Both the position numbers and the translations under genes were made by a program. Positions 1-7,721 of a DNA stretch of 64,000 bases are shown here, one piece after another. Where the stretch lies: NCBI RefSeq assembly GCF_001673365.1, contig NZ_LZLS01000003.1:62001-126000 (forward strand), in the 5' to 3' direction. Position 1 is the first letter of the stretch, and each line of letters begins with the position of its first letter. This DNA comes from Mycobacterium asiaticum. GTDB taxonomy: Bacteria > Actinomycetota > Actinomycetes > Mycobacteriales > Mycobacteriaceae. Under the pieces are notes generated by a model. The model did no database searches, was not told the origin of the DNA, and saw only the letters and a list, made by a program, of their open reading frames with translations.

Positions 1-39
1 TTCAACCACCTTGACCACCGGACCGACAGCGGTTTTCAT
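1..39 (-). CDS. possible 5' end of a gene running off the left edge
   Basis: An ATG on the minus strand at position 39 opens a reading frame of 13 codons (MKTAVGPVVKVVE) that stays open to the window edge. The peptide is too short to identify. No convincing ribosome binding site lies in front of it, so it may be chance. Together with the plus-strand gene at 280 it would form a divergent pair. Confidence 0.25.
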   Translation of the reverse strand, partial: MKTAVGPVVKVVE

Positions 40-279
40 CGATAGGGTCGCCGGTCCTGGGCATCCAAGTCTGGCGGCTTGAACTGTACTTTGTTGTGCC
101 CCCCGGCGGTGGACGCCGGACACCGGCGTCAACGCGCAGTCGTCCCTGCAGATTCCCGTCGCCGCGTGATTCCCTGTTTCGAGCGCACAAGTGTCGTACC
201 GTTCTCGTACCCGTTCTCAGGTCCCGGGCAGACCACTGACAGAGAAGCGACGCTGGGCTATCGAAAGGGGCTAGCGAAG

Positions 280-1155
280 ATGAGCAGGCGGGTCTTGAGA
301 CCAGTCTTTGTCGTTGTGGCAACTGCCTTGTTACCGGTCGCGTGCTCCGGATCCAAGACGCATTCCGAGGACAGGGCGCCCGCTCCCGCGCAGTCAGCGC
401 AGACCTCGCAGGCGGATCCGTCAAGCGAGCCCGCGGCGGCGGGAAGGATGACCTTCCGCTACGAGGCGGCCGACACGCCTGAAGCGCAGCGCGGCCGCCA
501 GTTGATGGTGGATGCGAAGCTGCTGGAAAGCGTCGCCGGTCACGTCAACGACACCCTGAATCTGCCGCACGAGGTGGGTGCTGTCGGCAAACAGTGCGGT
601 GAGGCCAACGACTACTGGGATCCGAACGTCAACGAAATCCAACTTTGCTACGAGGACATCGCGCAAAGCGAGCAACGCTTCGCCACTGCCGGCAACGCGA
701 ACTCGGTGCAGGCCTCCGTCGATGCCACGATCTCGGGGTTCTACCACGAACTCGGACACGCGACCCTCGCCATCTACGAGCTGGCTTTCACCGGCCGTGA
801 GGAGGACGTGGCCGACCAGTTGTCCGCCTTCGAGCTGCTGGCCCCCGGCGCGGACGGAAAGCCCTACCCCAACGGGGTCCAGATCGCGATGAATACCGCG
901 CAGGACTGGAAGTTGAGCGCCAAGGAGGCGGGCGACGCCAACGAATTACCCTTCTGGGACGGACATTCGATGGACATCACCCGCATGTACAACTGGGAAT
1001 GCTGGATCTACGGGTCGGATACTGCGGCTAACGCCAGCATCGTCACCTCCGGCGACTTGCCCGAAGATCGGGCTGGCAACTGCGAGGAAGAGTTTCAGAA
1101 CATGTCCAAGGCGTGGCACCAGATGTTGGGACCACACCTCAAGAAGCCCAGCTGA
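280..1155 (+). CDS. DUF4344-type putative zinc metallopeptidase, lipoprotein
   Basis: A 291-residue predicted exported protein. The ATG at 280 is preferred over an upstream in-frame ATG at 79 because it follows a purine-rich stretch (gaaagggg) and begins a proper signal sequence: basic MSRR, a hydrophobic core, then a lipobox-like LLPVAC at about residues 16-21. Acylation at that Cys would anchor the protein outside the cytoplasmic membrane. A low-complexity Pro/Ala/Ser linker follows. The motif HELGH at about residue 157, followed by ELAFTGREEDVADQLSAF, matches the HExxH zinc site and downstream acidic ligands of the DUF4344 metallopeptidase family. Four to five cysteines in the mature part suggest disulfides. 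The substrate is unknown. Downstream genes are convergent, so it is probably monocistronic. Confidence 0.8.
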   Translation: MSRRVLRPVFVVVATALLPVACSGSKTHSEDRAPAPAQSAQTSQADPSSEPAAAGRMTFRYEAADTPEAQRGRQLMVDAKLLESVAGHVNDTLNLPHEVGAVGKQCGEANDYWDPNVNEIQLCYEDIAQSEQRFATAGNANSVQASVDATISGFYHELGHATLAIYELAFTGREEDVADQLSAFELLAPGADGKPYPNGVQIAMNTAQDWKLSAKEAGDANELPFWDGHSMDITRMYNWECWIYGSDTAANASIVTSGDLPEDRAGNCEEEFQNMSKAWHQMLGPHLKKPS

Positions 1156-1183
1156 ACGCACATTGGTTTGCTCGTGGCGCGAA

Positions 1184-1408
1184 TCAGACTGCCACGCTGC
1201 ATGATTCGATTAGCGCCGGCCCGTAGACGGCGGCGCCGCATTCACATTCCCAGCGCACATGTGGACCACAGGAGCAAGGCACTGTCGCAACGATCATGTG
1301 TCCCGGCAGCAGCCAGTGACCGCGCGTGCAGCGCTGTGGCGGTCGATCCGCCCACTGCGCACGCGAGATGTGTGACAACTCGCCGATATCAGCACTCACG
1401 CGGATCAC
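1184..1408 (-). CDS. small Cys-rich (zinc-ribbon-like) hypothetical protein
   Basis: A 74-residue minus-strand reading frame starting at a GTG at 1408. It fills most of the 343-base gap between the DUF4344 gene and the phosphotransferase-fold gene. The sequence has a CTRGH element near residue 28, then CSCGPHVRWECECG near residues 46-59 followed by AAVYGPAL. The paired CxC motifs with nearby His look like a zinc-binding ribbon. Several codons use G or C at the third position, though less uniformly than in neighbouring genes. No function is assigned. The assignment rests on the motif and on the absence of another gene here, so a spurious frame cannot be excluded. Confidence 0.5.
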   Translation of the reverse strand: MIRVSADIGELSHISRAQWADRPPQRCTRGHWLLPGHMIVATVPCSCGPHVRWECECGAAVYGPALIESCSVAV

Positions 1409-1498
1409 CGTCGCATCAGCACCGTCGCGAAATCTAGCGCACGGCTTGAATCGTTACTCTTCGTTGCCTCTTGTTGACCGTGTCGTTGTGGCCTGCCA

Positions 1499-2812
1499 TC
1501 AATGTTCGCTGAGGCTTGCCGGCTTGCCGGTCGCTTCCTCGAGCAGATCGACGATCGGGTGGCGCTGCCAGAGGTAGAGCAGATTCGCCAGCATCTGCAG
1601 TGGTGCGCGCAGACTTTCGTCGTCTTTGATGCGGGAGTCCATGCGGTCGTGCGGGAGGTCGGCGCCGAATCGCTTACCGAGCAACGCCGGAACGTCCAAC
1701 AACCACGCTGCCCCCATCGAAGCCGCATACAGCAGCGTGTGGCGGCGCAGTCTGTCCGCGTCCACCTCCGGTCCACCGCAGCGCTGAAACTCCGTGACGA
1801 AGACATCCAGCAGCTCACCGAAATGGTTGTTCCACAGGTCGGTTTCGGCGGCCGACATCGCGCCCCATACCGCCATGCCGATGTTCATCTGGCCCACACA
1901 ACCCCAGTCCAGTAAGCCGCACTGCAGTGCGCCGTCGACGTCTCGCCAGAACCATGCGTTGTCCACGTTGGCGTTCCAGTGGCACAGCGCGACACAGTCG
2001 GAGTCGGCGGCGAGGTGGCGAACAATGGTGTCCTCGTGCGCAGCGATGCGCGAGACTTCATACCGCAGCCGGATGAGAAACTCGCCGTCGACGACGGTCG
2101 CAGGCAACAGTCCGGGGCGGCTCTGGACCAAGGTGGCCAGTTGTGTCAGTCTCCGGTCCAGCTTGTCGATGTCGGTCGTCGACCCCTCCCCTACTGTCGC
2201 CGCTCGCAGGTCTAGCGCAAAAGGTGCGGTGAGCTCGAGCGGCAACCGACCCGATTTGTGCGTCCCGGCTAACCGGGCCAGTGCGGTCAGCAACACCCGA
2301 TAGTGTTCGACGGGCTCGGGCATTTCGTGGTCGAGGCACTTGTGATATTGCCGCTCAATTCCATTGCTGCCGAACGGGATTCTTTCGGTGATGAGGATCC
2401 CCGTGCCACTCGCTTGGTGATAATCGGCGAACAACACCTGCGGCACCGCGATGGGAAACTCCGGCGCGCGGGACAAGGCGGCGAATCGGACCTCAGGCGC
2501 CATCTGGGTCTTCCCGCGATCGCGAATCGGATCGTCCAGATCGCGGGAGAACTTGACGAAAAGCTCGGTAGGCAGCGCAGGTGCCGGGGTGTCGTACCGC
2601 ACCGAAAGCACGGCTTTGCGGCCGGTGCTCCCGCCGCGGGTCTCCGCCAACCCCGTGATGGCGGCGACGGAGATGTCCTGTCCCAACGCCCCCGACGCCC
2701 GAAGTGCTGCAGTCAAGAAGTTAGGACCGCCGCTACGCAACGTTGCGGCGTCGACCGGTAACGGATGCCCGAACATGTCCCCGGTGACCCAGGTCAGCGT
2801 GTCGTCGGTCAC
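1499..2812 (-). CDS. phosphotransferase-fold (APH/choline-kinase-like) protein with altered catalytic loop
   Basis: A 437-residue protein with a GTG start 3 bases after the stop of the upstream SDR gene, so it is probably the last gene of the minus-strand operon. Overall layout is that of the aminoglycoside phosphotransferase/APH superfamily: an N-terminal nucleotide-binding lobe with GRKAVLSVRY and a strand ending ELFVKFSRDL, then a helical lobe with a catalytic-loop-like segment LCHWNANVDNAWFW near residue 275 and a metal-binding LLDWGCVG about 20 residues later. In active family members the loop reads HxDxxxxN; here the Asp position appears to be Asn (HWN). In mycobacteria such proteins often sit beside acyl-CoA and SDR genes, as here. 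The substrate is unknown and kinase activity is uncertain. Confidence 0.75.
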   Translation of the reverse strand: MTDDTLTWVTGDMFGHPLPVDAATLRSGGPNFLTAALRASGALGQDISVAAITGLAETRGGSTGRKAVLSVRYDTPAPALPTELFVKFSRDLDDPIRDRGKTQMAPEVRFAALSRAPEFPIAVPQVLFADYHQASGTGILITERIPFGSNGIERQYHKCLDHEMPEPVEHYRVLLTALARLAGTHKSGRLPLELTAPFALDLRAATVGEGSTTDIDKLDRRLTQLATLVQSRPGLLPATVVDGEFLIRLRYEVSRIAAHEDTIVRHLAADSDCVALCHWNANVDNAWFWRDVDGALQCGLLDWGCVGQMNIGMAVWGAMSAAETDLWNNHFGELLDVFVTEFQRCGGPEVDADRLRRHTLLYAASMGAAWLLDVPALLGKRFGADLPHDRMDSRIKDDESLRAPLQMLANLLYLWQRHPIVDLLEEATGKPASLSEH

Positions 2813-2815
2813 GAG

Positions 2816-3580
2816 TCACCAGGTTTGTTCGGCAGCGCGTACCAGCATGTGGTTGACCGCCACCCGACGGTTCCGGGTCACCATGTACAACACCGCATCG
2901 GCGATGTCCTCCGAGCGCAGCTTGACCATGCCGGCGGTTTGTTTTTCGAATGCCTCAACGGAAGGCGCGGCCAGCTGCGAAAAGATTTCGGTGTCAACGG
3001 TTCCGGGGCCCACCACGCCCACCCGGACCCGCTTGCCCAAGACTTCTTGCCGAATACCTTCGCTGAATGCGTTCACTCCGAACTTGGTGAGCGAGTAGAC
3101 GGCCGTACCGGGACGGGCCACCCAGCCGGCGGTGGAACTGATGGTGACCAGATCGGCCACCCCACGCGGTGAGTCGGTGGCCGCCTCGATCAGATGTGGA
3201 AGCACCGCACGGGTGACATAGAGGACCCCTTGTATGTTGACCGCAACCAGGTCATCCCAATCCTGCAGCGACGCTTGGGTTGCCGTGCCCATCCGGATCA
3301 GCCCGGCGTTGTTCACCACGATGTCCAAGCGCCCGAGGTCGGTGACCACGCGCCGCACCGCCGCCGAGACTTGCGCTGAGTCGGTGACATCGGCCGGTAC
3401 GACGACGGCGGTGCCGCCGGCGGCTTCGATCTCGCCTTGAAGTTGCCGCAACCGGTCGGCACGTCGCGCCAGCAACGCCACCGCGGCGCCTTGTGCGGCA
3501 AGGGCTTTCGCCGTTGCCGCGCCGATACCGCTGCTAGCGCCGGTTACTAGCGCCGCAGTGTGGTCCAGCGTCGCGGTCAC
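2816..3580 (-). CDS. short-chain dehydrogenase/reductase (SDR)
   Basis: A 254-residue classical SDR. It shows the Rossmann motif TGASSGIG at residues 15-22, NNAG near residue 91, the catalytic Ser in TISST and YSLTK as the YxxxK pair near residue 162. It should oxidise or reduce a hydroxyl/keto group with NAD(P)(H). The GTG start overlaps the stop codon of the CoA-transferase gene by four bases (GTGA), and the phosphotransferase-fold gene follows after 3 bases. This tight coupling places it in the CoA-ester pathway encoded by the cluster, perhaps acting on a hydroxyacyl or alcohol intermediate. The exact substrate cannot be read from sequence. Confidence 0.9.
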   Translation of the reverse strand: MTATLDHTAALVTGASSGIGAATAKALAAQGAAVALLARRADRLRQLQGEIEAAGGTAVVVPADVTDSAQVSAAVRRVVTDLGRLDIVVNNAGLIRMGTATQASLQDWDDLVAVNIQGVLYVTRAVLPHLIEAATDSPRGVADLVTISSTAGWVARPGTAVYSLTKFGVNAFSEGIRQEVLGKRVRVGVVGPGTVDTEIFSQLAAPSVEAFEKQTAGMVKLRSEDIADAVLYMVTRNRRVAVNHMLVRAAEQTW

Positions 3581-5928
3581 CGGCGGGCTCCCGTTTGGGT
3601 GCCCAGTATCTGGTGTAGGACGTAGTCGGTGTCCTCACCCAAAGTGGGTGCGCCTCGAGTTATCTGCGCCGGGTCGTTGGACATTCGCCACGAGGGTCCC
3701 ACCACCGGACGTTGACCTTCTCGATGATCGGTGACGAAACGGTACAGCCCACGGTCCCAGAGCAGTTGGTCGGCAATCACGTCAACCGACGTGGCGCTCT
3801 TGGCGGCTGGGACTCCGGCGGAGCGAAGCCGCTTGGCAAGATGCTCGGCGCCGTGAGTGGCGGTGTGTCTGGCCAAGGCGGCATCGAGGGCGTCGTGGTG
3901 TTCCTGTCGCCTTTCCATGGTCGAGAAACGTGGATCACCGGCCAGCTCAACAGCATCAAGCGCATCGCACAGCGCCTCCCACTGGTTCTGCCCGGCAACG
4001 GCCACAGTGATCCAGTCGCCCTCGACGCAGGGATAGCAACCGTGCGGGCACATGTCCGGATGGCGATTGCCTTCGGGACCAAGCGGGCGCCCGGTGAGAC
4101 TCTGCTCTAGCAGGCGGTCCCCGATCATTGTCGACAAGGTCTCCACGGCTGACACGTCGACGAATTGTCCCCCACCGTGCAAATCCCGGTGCAGTAACGC
4201 CACGACTGCGGCGTAGGCCGCGGCCGCGCCCACCGTGGAGTCCCCGTAGCGCATGCTCGCACCGAGCGGGGGTCCGCCGTCGTAGCCGACCTGTCCCGCC
4301 AGCCCGGCAAGCGCGGCGAAGCACGGCGCGTAGCCGGTCTGATGCCCTAAGGGTCCGTCATTGCCCCACATCTTGATCGACACCGAAATGATGTCGGGGT
4401 TGATGGCTTTGAGTTGCTCGTAGCCCAGACCTTGGCGTTCCATCGCGCCCGGGCGCAGGTTGTTGATGACGATGTCACTGTGCGCGATGAGTTCGCGTAG
4501 TCGCGTCATGCCTTCGGGCGTCTTGATGTCGAGGTCAACGCTCAGGATCTCAGGGTTGATGCTCAGGAAGAACGGTGCATGGTCGACGTCCGTGCCACCG
4601 TAGGCGCGCATCTCCTCGGGAATTGCCGCCGACTCGACCTTGATGACCTCGGCACCCAACAGCGCCAACAGTTTTCCCGCGTAGGGTCCCGCCCACACTT
4701 TGGTCAGCTCGATGACACGCACGCCGGCCAGCGGGCCGCCGCGAGGATTCTTGGCCGTACGCAGTTGCGCCGGCTGCGCCGGCGGCCGGGCCCGTGGGCC
4801 AGCCGGTCGGTGCAGGACTGATGCGGTGTGCTGACCGAGACGCGGTGCAGCAGAACGGATTTCGGCAGGAGCGGAACTGGATGCATACGGCACCGTCGGA
4901 TATTCCGCCTTACCCAAAACCGGATGGTGCACTTGTTGAAAGAAGCCGCGATGCCGATACTGTGCTGACCGGTGCAGGTCGTCGGCACCGTTGACCGGAA
5001 CGAGCGGCACGCCCAGGTGCTGGGCACGGTCGGCCGCCTCTTCCCTGGGCTGGTCCCGAATCCAAGCCCCGAAGCCCTGCTGGAATCTCGCGACCTTCTG
5101 CGGGGTGACGGAGAACTCCAGCCAGTCGTCGTCAAAGTCATTGAGCCACTGCGGATACCCGAGCAGTGCCTTCACGCCCAGCCAGTGCGCGCGGTTGGTG
5201 ACGTAGAGGTAGACAAACCCGTCCGCACACGCGAAAAACGACGCCGGGCCCTGCTGGTCGTAGTCACTTCGGTCGCCGTCGGCGGGAACCTCGCCGGTCA
5301 CGAACCGACCCACGACGCAATCGGCGCGCGAGACCAGTACGGCTTGTTGGGAGATGTCGATGAATTCGCCCTTACCGTGGTGTAGCTGCCGGAAAAGCGC
5401 CGCAGCAATGCACAGTGCAGCGTCGAGTCCGGCTTCGTAGTCGGCGAGATATCGGCCCGGCCCCTGCAACGGGGAGTTGTTCGGGTCGGCATGGCTGGGA
5501 GTGTGGTAACCCCAGCCGCTGGCGTGAAACACGTTGATACTCGTCGCGTTGTCGAGTTCGCGCGCCGCCCCCTGGCCGAACGGCGTGATGGCGCAGCACA
5601 CCATGTCCGGATAGCGTTCGGCCAGTGTGACCGTGTGCTCGCCGACAACCGCGTCGGCCTCACCGAGCAACCGATGGAGAGCATTTCGGCCCTCAGCCGA
5701 GGCGACATCGAGTTCGACAGACTGTTTGTTGGTGTTCAAGTACGCGAACAGAGCGCTGCCCTCCCCGCCTGAGTGCAGTACCGGGCTCAACGCCCGGGTG
5801 CGGCTGCCGCACCCGGGCGTCTCGACCTTGACGACATCGGCGCCGAAGTCGGACAGCAGTTTCCCGCAGTATTCGCCGGCGACCGACTCGGCTAGCTCGA
5901 CCACCCGGATCCCCGTCAGCGCCGACAT
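3577..5928 (-). CDS. tandem CaiB/BaiF family CoA-transferase (fused two-domain)
   Basis: A protein of about 783 residues made of two class III CoA-transferase units in one chain; single-domain family members are usually about 400 residues. Each half begins with a similar block: GIRVVELAESVAGEYCGKLL (half 1) and GVRVIELTKVWAGPYAGKLL (half 2, near residue 405), followed by GADVVKVE/GAEVIKVES. Both halves retain an Asp at the catalytic position (LADYEAG; RYGDSTVG). The family moves CoA between carboxylic acids through covalent Asp intermediates. The ATG at 5928 is chosen because it lies 8 bases after the enoyl-CoA-hydratase-like stop; an in-frame ATG at 5973 would overlap that gene. It is part of the minus-strand catabolic operon. 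Confidence 0.85.
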   Translation of the reverse strand: MSALTGIRVVELAESVAGEYCGKLLSDFGADVVKVETPGCGSRTRALSPVLHSGGEGSALFAYLNTNKQSVELDVASAEGRNALHRLLGEADAVVGEHTVTLAERYPDMVCCAITPFGQGAARELDNATSINVFHASGWGYHTPSHADPNNSPLQGPGRYLADYEAGLDAALCIAAALFRQLHHGKGEFIDISQQAVLVSRADCVVGRFVTGEVPADGDRSDYDQQGPASFFACADGFVYLYVTNRAHWLGVKALLGYPQWLNDFDDDWLEFSVTPQKVARFQQGFGAWIRDQPREEAADRAQHLGVPLVPVNGADDLHRSAQYRHRGFFQQVHHPVLGKAEYPTVPYASSSAPAEIRSAAPRLGQHTASVLHRPAGPRARPPAQPAQLRTAKNPRGGPLAGVRVIELTKVWAGPYAGKLLALLGAEVIKVESAAIPEEMRAYGGTDVDHAPFFLSINPEILSVDLDIKTPEGMTRLRELIAHSDIVINNLRPGAMERQGLGYEQLKAINPDIISVSIKMWGNDGPLGHQTGYAPCFAALAGLAGQVGYDGGPPLGASMRYGDSTVGAAAAYAAVVALLHRDLHGGGQFVDVSAVETLSTMIGDRLLEQSLTGRPLGPEGNRHPDMCPHGCYPCVEGDWITVAVAGQNQWEALCDALDAVELAGDPRFSTMERRQEHHDALDAALARHTATHGAEHLAKRLRSAGVPAAKSATSVDVIADQLLWDRGLYRFVTDHREGQRPVVGPSWRMSNDPAQITRGAPTLGEDTDYVLHQILGTQTGARR

Positions 5929-5936
5929 GTCTTCGG

Positions 5937-6908
5937 TCAAGGCTTCTGGCGGCCCGACCGGCTCAAGCGCCACTCCGGCGGGAAGTTCAGATCATTGTCT
6001 TTCACCACATTGTTGAGGCCCTTCTCGAAGGTGCCTTCGGTGAGGTCGACATCGTTGGCCTGGTCGTTGGCGATCATCGGCAACATTCCCTCGACCATGC
6101 CGGTGAGCAGACTTCCGAAGTATTCACCCTTGTGCTGCTTGTACAACTCCAGGAACGTCTTCTGCACCGCGACCGTGTCGGTCGGACGGGAACGCGAACA
6201 GGCCAGGGCGTATTTCTCCGTCTCGGCTTCCAGCTTGTCGCGTGGGACCACGCTGTTGACAAAGCCGCAGTCGTACATCTCCTTGGCACTGAACGGCCTT
6301 CCGGTGAAAAGCATCTCGGAAAACTTCCGCAAGCCCATCGTTTCGGCCCACCACCACAGCCGCGGTCCCCACCCGACATAGCGAAACGCCGGATGGCCGA
6401 ATAGCGCGTCTTCGGAGGAGATCACCAGATCGGCGTCACCGGCCTGATAGAAATGCCACCCGTAGCAGTAGCCTTTGGCCTCGATGATGCTGACCTTCCG
6501 AAGTTCCTGCAGCGGACGGTTTCCCGCGCGCGCCTTAGCGTAGAAGTCCGTCACGGTGGACAGGTAGCGGTACGAACCGCCCGGCGGGTACTTGACCTCG
6601 TCGTCGTTGATCGCGAGTTCGTGCAGCAGCGGCATACCCGGGTTTTCCAGCATGCCGCGTTGTTCGGGCAGATCGCCGCCGCTGCCGAAATCCTCACCCT
6701 CACCGCGGATTACCACGACCTTGACGTCGTCGTCCACGTTGCACTTATGGATTAGGTCGGCATAGTTCTGCCGCATGCCTAACGTCGTGGAGTTCTGCGC
6801 GTCGGGACGATCGAAGGTGATGTAGGCGATCCTGTTCTTGACGTCCTTCTCGAACCTGATGTACTGCTCGGCTTCCCTTTTCATCTCTTCGTAGTCGTAT
6901 TCGGGCAT
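5937..6908 (-). CDS. enoyl-CoA hydratase/isomerase (crotonase) superfamily protein, atypical active site
   Basis: A 323-residue crotonase-fold protein starting at ATG 6908. Recognisable segments are NRIAYITFDRPDAQN near the N-terminus, VVVIRGEGEDFGSGGDLPE (oxyanion-hole strand), and DADLVISSEDALFGHPAF near residue 170. In hydratases the second catalytic Glu sits in GxPE; here the segment reads GHPA. The first Glu region (GxGxELA in hydratases) reads KGYCYGWHFYQAG. This suggests another crotonase-type reaction than plain enoyl-CoA hydration. It is the first of four closely spaced minus-strand genes (crotonase, CoA-transferase, SDR, phosphotransferase-fold), and a TetR gene lies 78 bases upstream on the same strand. 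Confidence 0.85.
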   Translation of the reverse strand: MPEYDYEEMKREAEQYIRFEKDVKNRIAYITFDRPDAQNSTTLGMRQNYADLIHKCNVDDDVKVVVIRGEGEDFGSGGDLPEQRGMLENPGMPLLHELAINDDEVKYPPGGSYRYLSTVTDFYAKARAGNRPLQELRKVSIIEAKGYCYGWHFYQAGDADLVISSEDALFGHPAFRYVGWGPRLWWWAETMGLRKFSEMLFTGRPFSAKEMYDCGFVNSVVPRDKLEAETEKYALACSRSRPTDTVAVQKTFLELYKQHKGEYFGSLLTGMVEGMLPMIANDQANDVDLTEGTFEKGLNNVVKDNDLNFPPEWRLSRSGRQKP

Positions 6909-6986
6909 GTGACTCTCTCTCTACTCGAGTGGGCTGCCCGCGGCTACGGGAAGCATAAGGGAAGCAAACGCCGAATATCACAATCA

Positions 6987-7649
6987 TCACGAAACACCGT
7001 CTACCACCGAGTATTTCGCGGTCAACCGGCCCTTGGCCGGACTCTTCAGGATGCCACTTGCCATCGCTGCCAGGATCGCGTCGAGTTGTTCTGCGCTGTC
7101 GATGATCCGGTCGCCGTGGGCCAGCCTGAGCAGGAGGCCGTTGATGAAGGTCAACGTGATGTTGCTCAGGTCCTCGATGACAGCCGCTTCCAGCTCGGCC
7201 CCGCGCGGCATTAACTGGACCAGGATTTCCCGATGCAGCTTGGTGAAAGCGTCGGTGCTGTGCTGCAGCGAGGCGGCCATGGCCGGGTCGCGAGTCGCCT
7301 GCATGGTCAGCTCGTAGCGAGCTTTGGTGCGGGACAGCTCCGGCTCGTATCCCGACTGGATCACCACCTGCGACAGCGACGACGGTGAACCTTGATCGTC
7401 GTCGTCGGCGGTGTCAGCGATGGATTGCAGATTGGCCAGGTCCAGGTCTGCTAAGCGCTCCGCCACCGCGAGCAGTAGTGCCGAACGCGTCCTGAAATAG
7501 AACGAAGTCGTTCCGTCCGGCACGCGGGCCTTGCGGTCAACTTTGAGGTGGCTCAGCCCTTTAGCCCCGTCGTCGGCCAACAGTTGAATCGCCGCATCGC
7601 ATAGGTCGCGGCGGCGCTCGGCCGGGTTTGGCTTTCGTCGTTTGTCCAT
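6987..7649 (-). CDS. TetR/AcrR family transcriptional regulator
   Basis: A 220-residue regulator. The N-terminal region (about residues 10-60) is a TetR helix-turn-helix: RRRDLCDAAIQLLADDGAKGLSHLKV, then a recognition helix ending GTTSFYFRTRSALLLAV, typical of the family. The remaining all-helical part would bind a small ligand, probably an acyl-CoA or hydrophobic compound given the neighbours. It lies between the Fe-alcohol dehydrogenase gene and the crotonase-like gene, all on the minus strand. An imperfect inverted repeat at 7675-7703 directly upstream is a candidate operator, so autoregulation together with the operon is plausible. Confidence 0.88.
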   Translation of the reverse strand: MDKRRKPNPAERRRDLCDAAIQLLADDGAKGLSHLKVDRKARVPDGTTSFYFRTRSALLLAVAERLADLDLANLQSIADTADDDDQGSPSSLSQVVIQSGYEPELSRTKARYELTMQATRDPAMAASLQHSTDAFTKLHREILVQLMPRGAELEAAVIEDLSNITLTFINGLLLRLAHGDRIIDSAEQLDAILAAMASGILKSPAKGRLTAKYSVVDGVS

Positions 7650-7674
7650 CGCTCATCCGTCCTGGGCTTGGCCG

Positions 7675-7703
7675 CCGACAGTACTCTATATTTGTAGTGT
7701 CGG
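7675..7703. promoter_or_regulatory. imperfect inverted repeat upstream of TetR gene (candidate operator)
   Basis: The 71-base gap between the alcohol dehydrogenase and TetR genes holds arms CCGACAGTACT and TGTAGTGTCGG around a 7-base AT-rich centre (ctatatt). Nine of eleven arm positions are complementary. The location 26-54 bases ahead of the TetR start fits an autoregulatory operator. Binding is inferred only. Confidence 0.45.
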
Positions 7704-7721
7704 TAAAGAGCCCAGGCCGGT

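Noticed and set aside
2..424. Long minus-strand frame across the DUF4344 promoter and signal peptide region
   Set aside because: It overlaps the credible lipoprotein gene, is Arg-rich, and no ribosome binding site precedes it.
1173..1196. Hairpin CGTGGC-N12-GCCACG after the DUF4344 gene as a terminator
   Set aside because: Short stem, long loop and no T-run; it also overlaps the end of the small Cys-rich frame.
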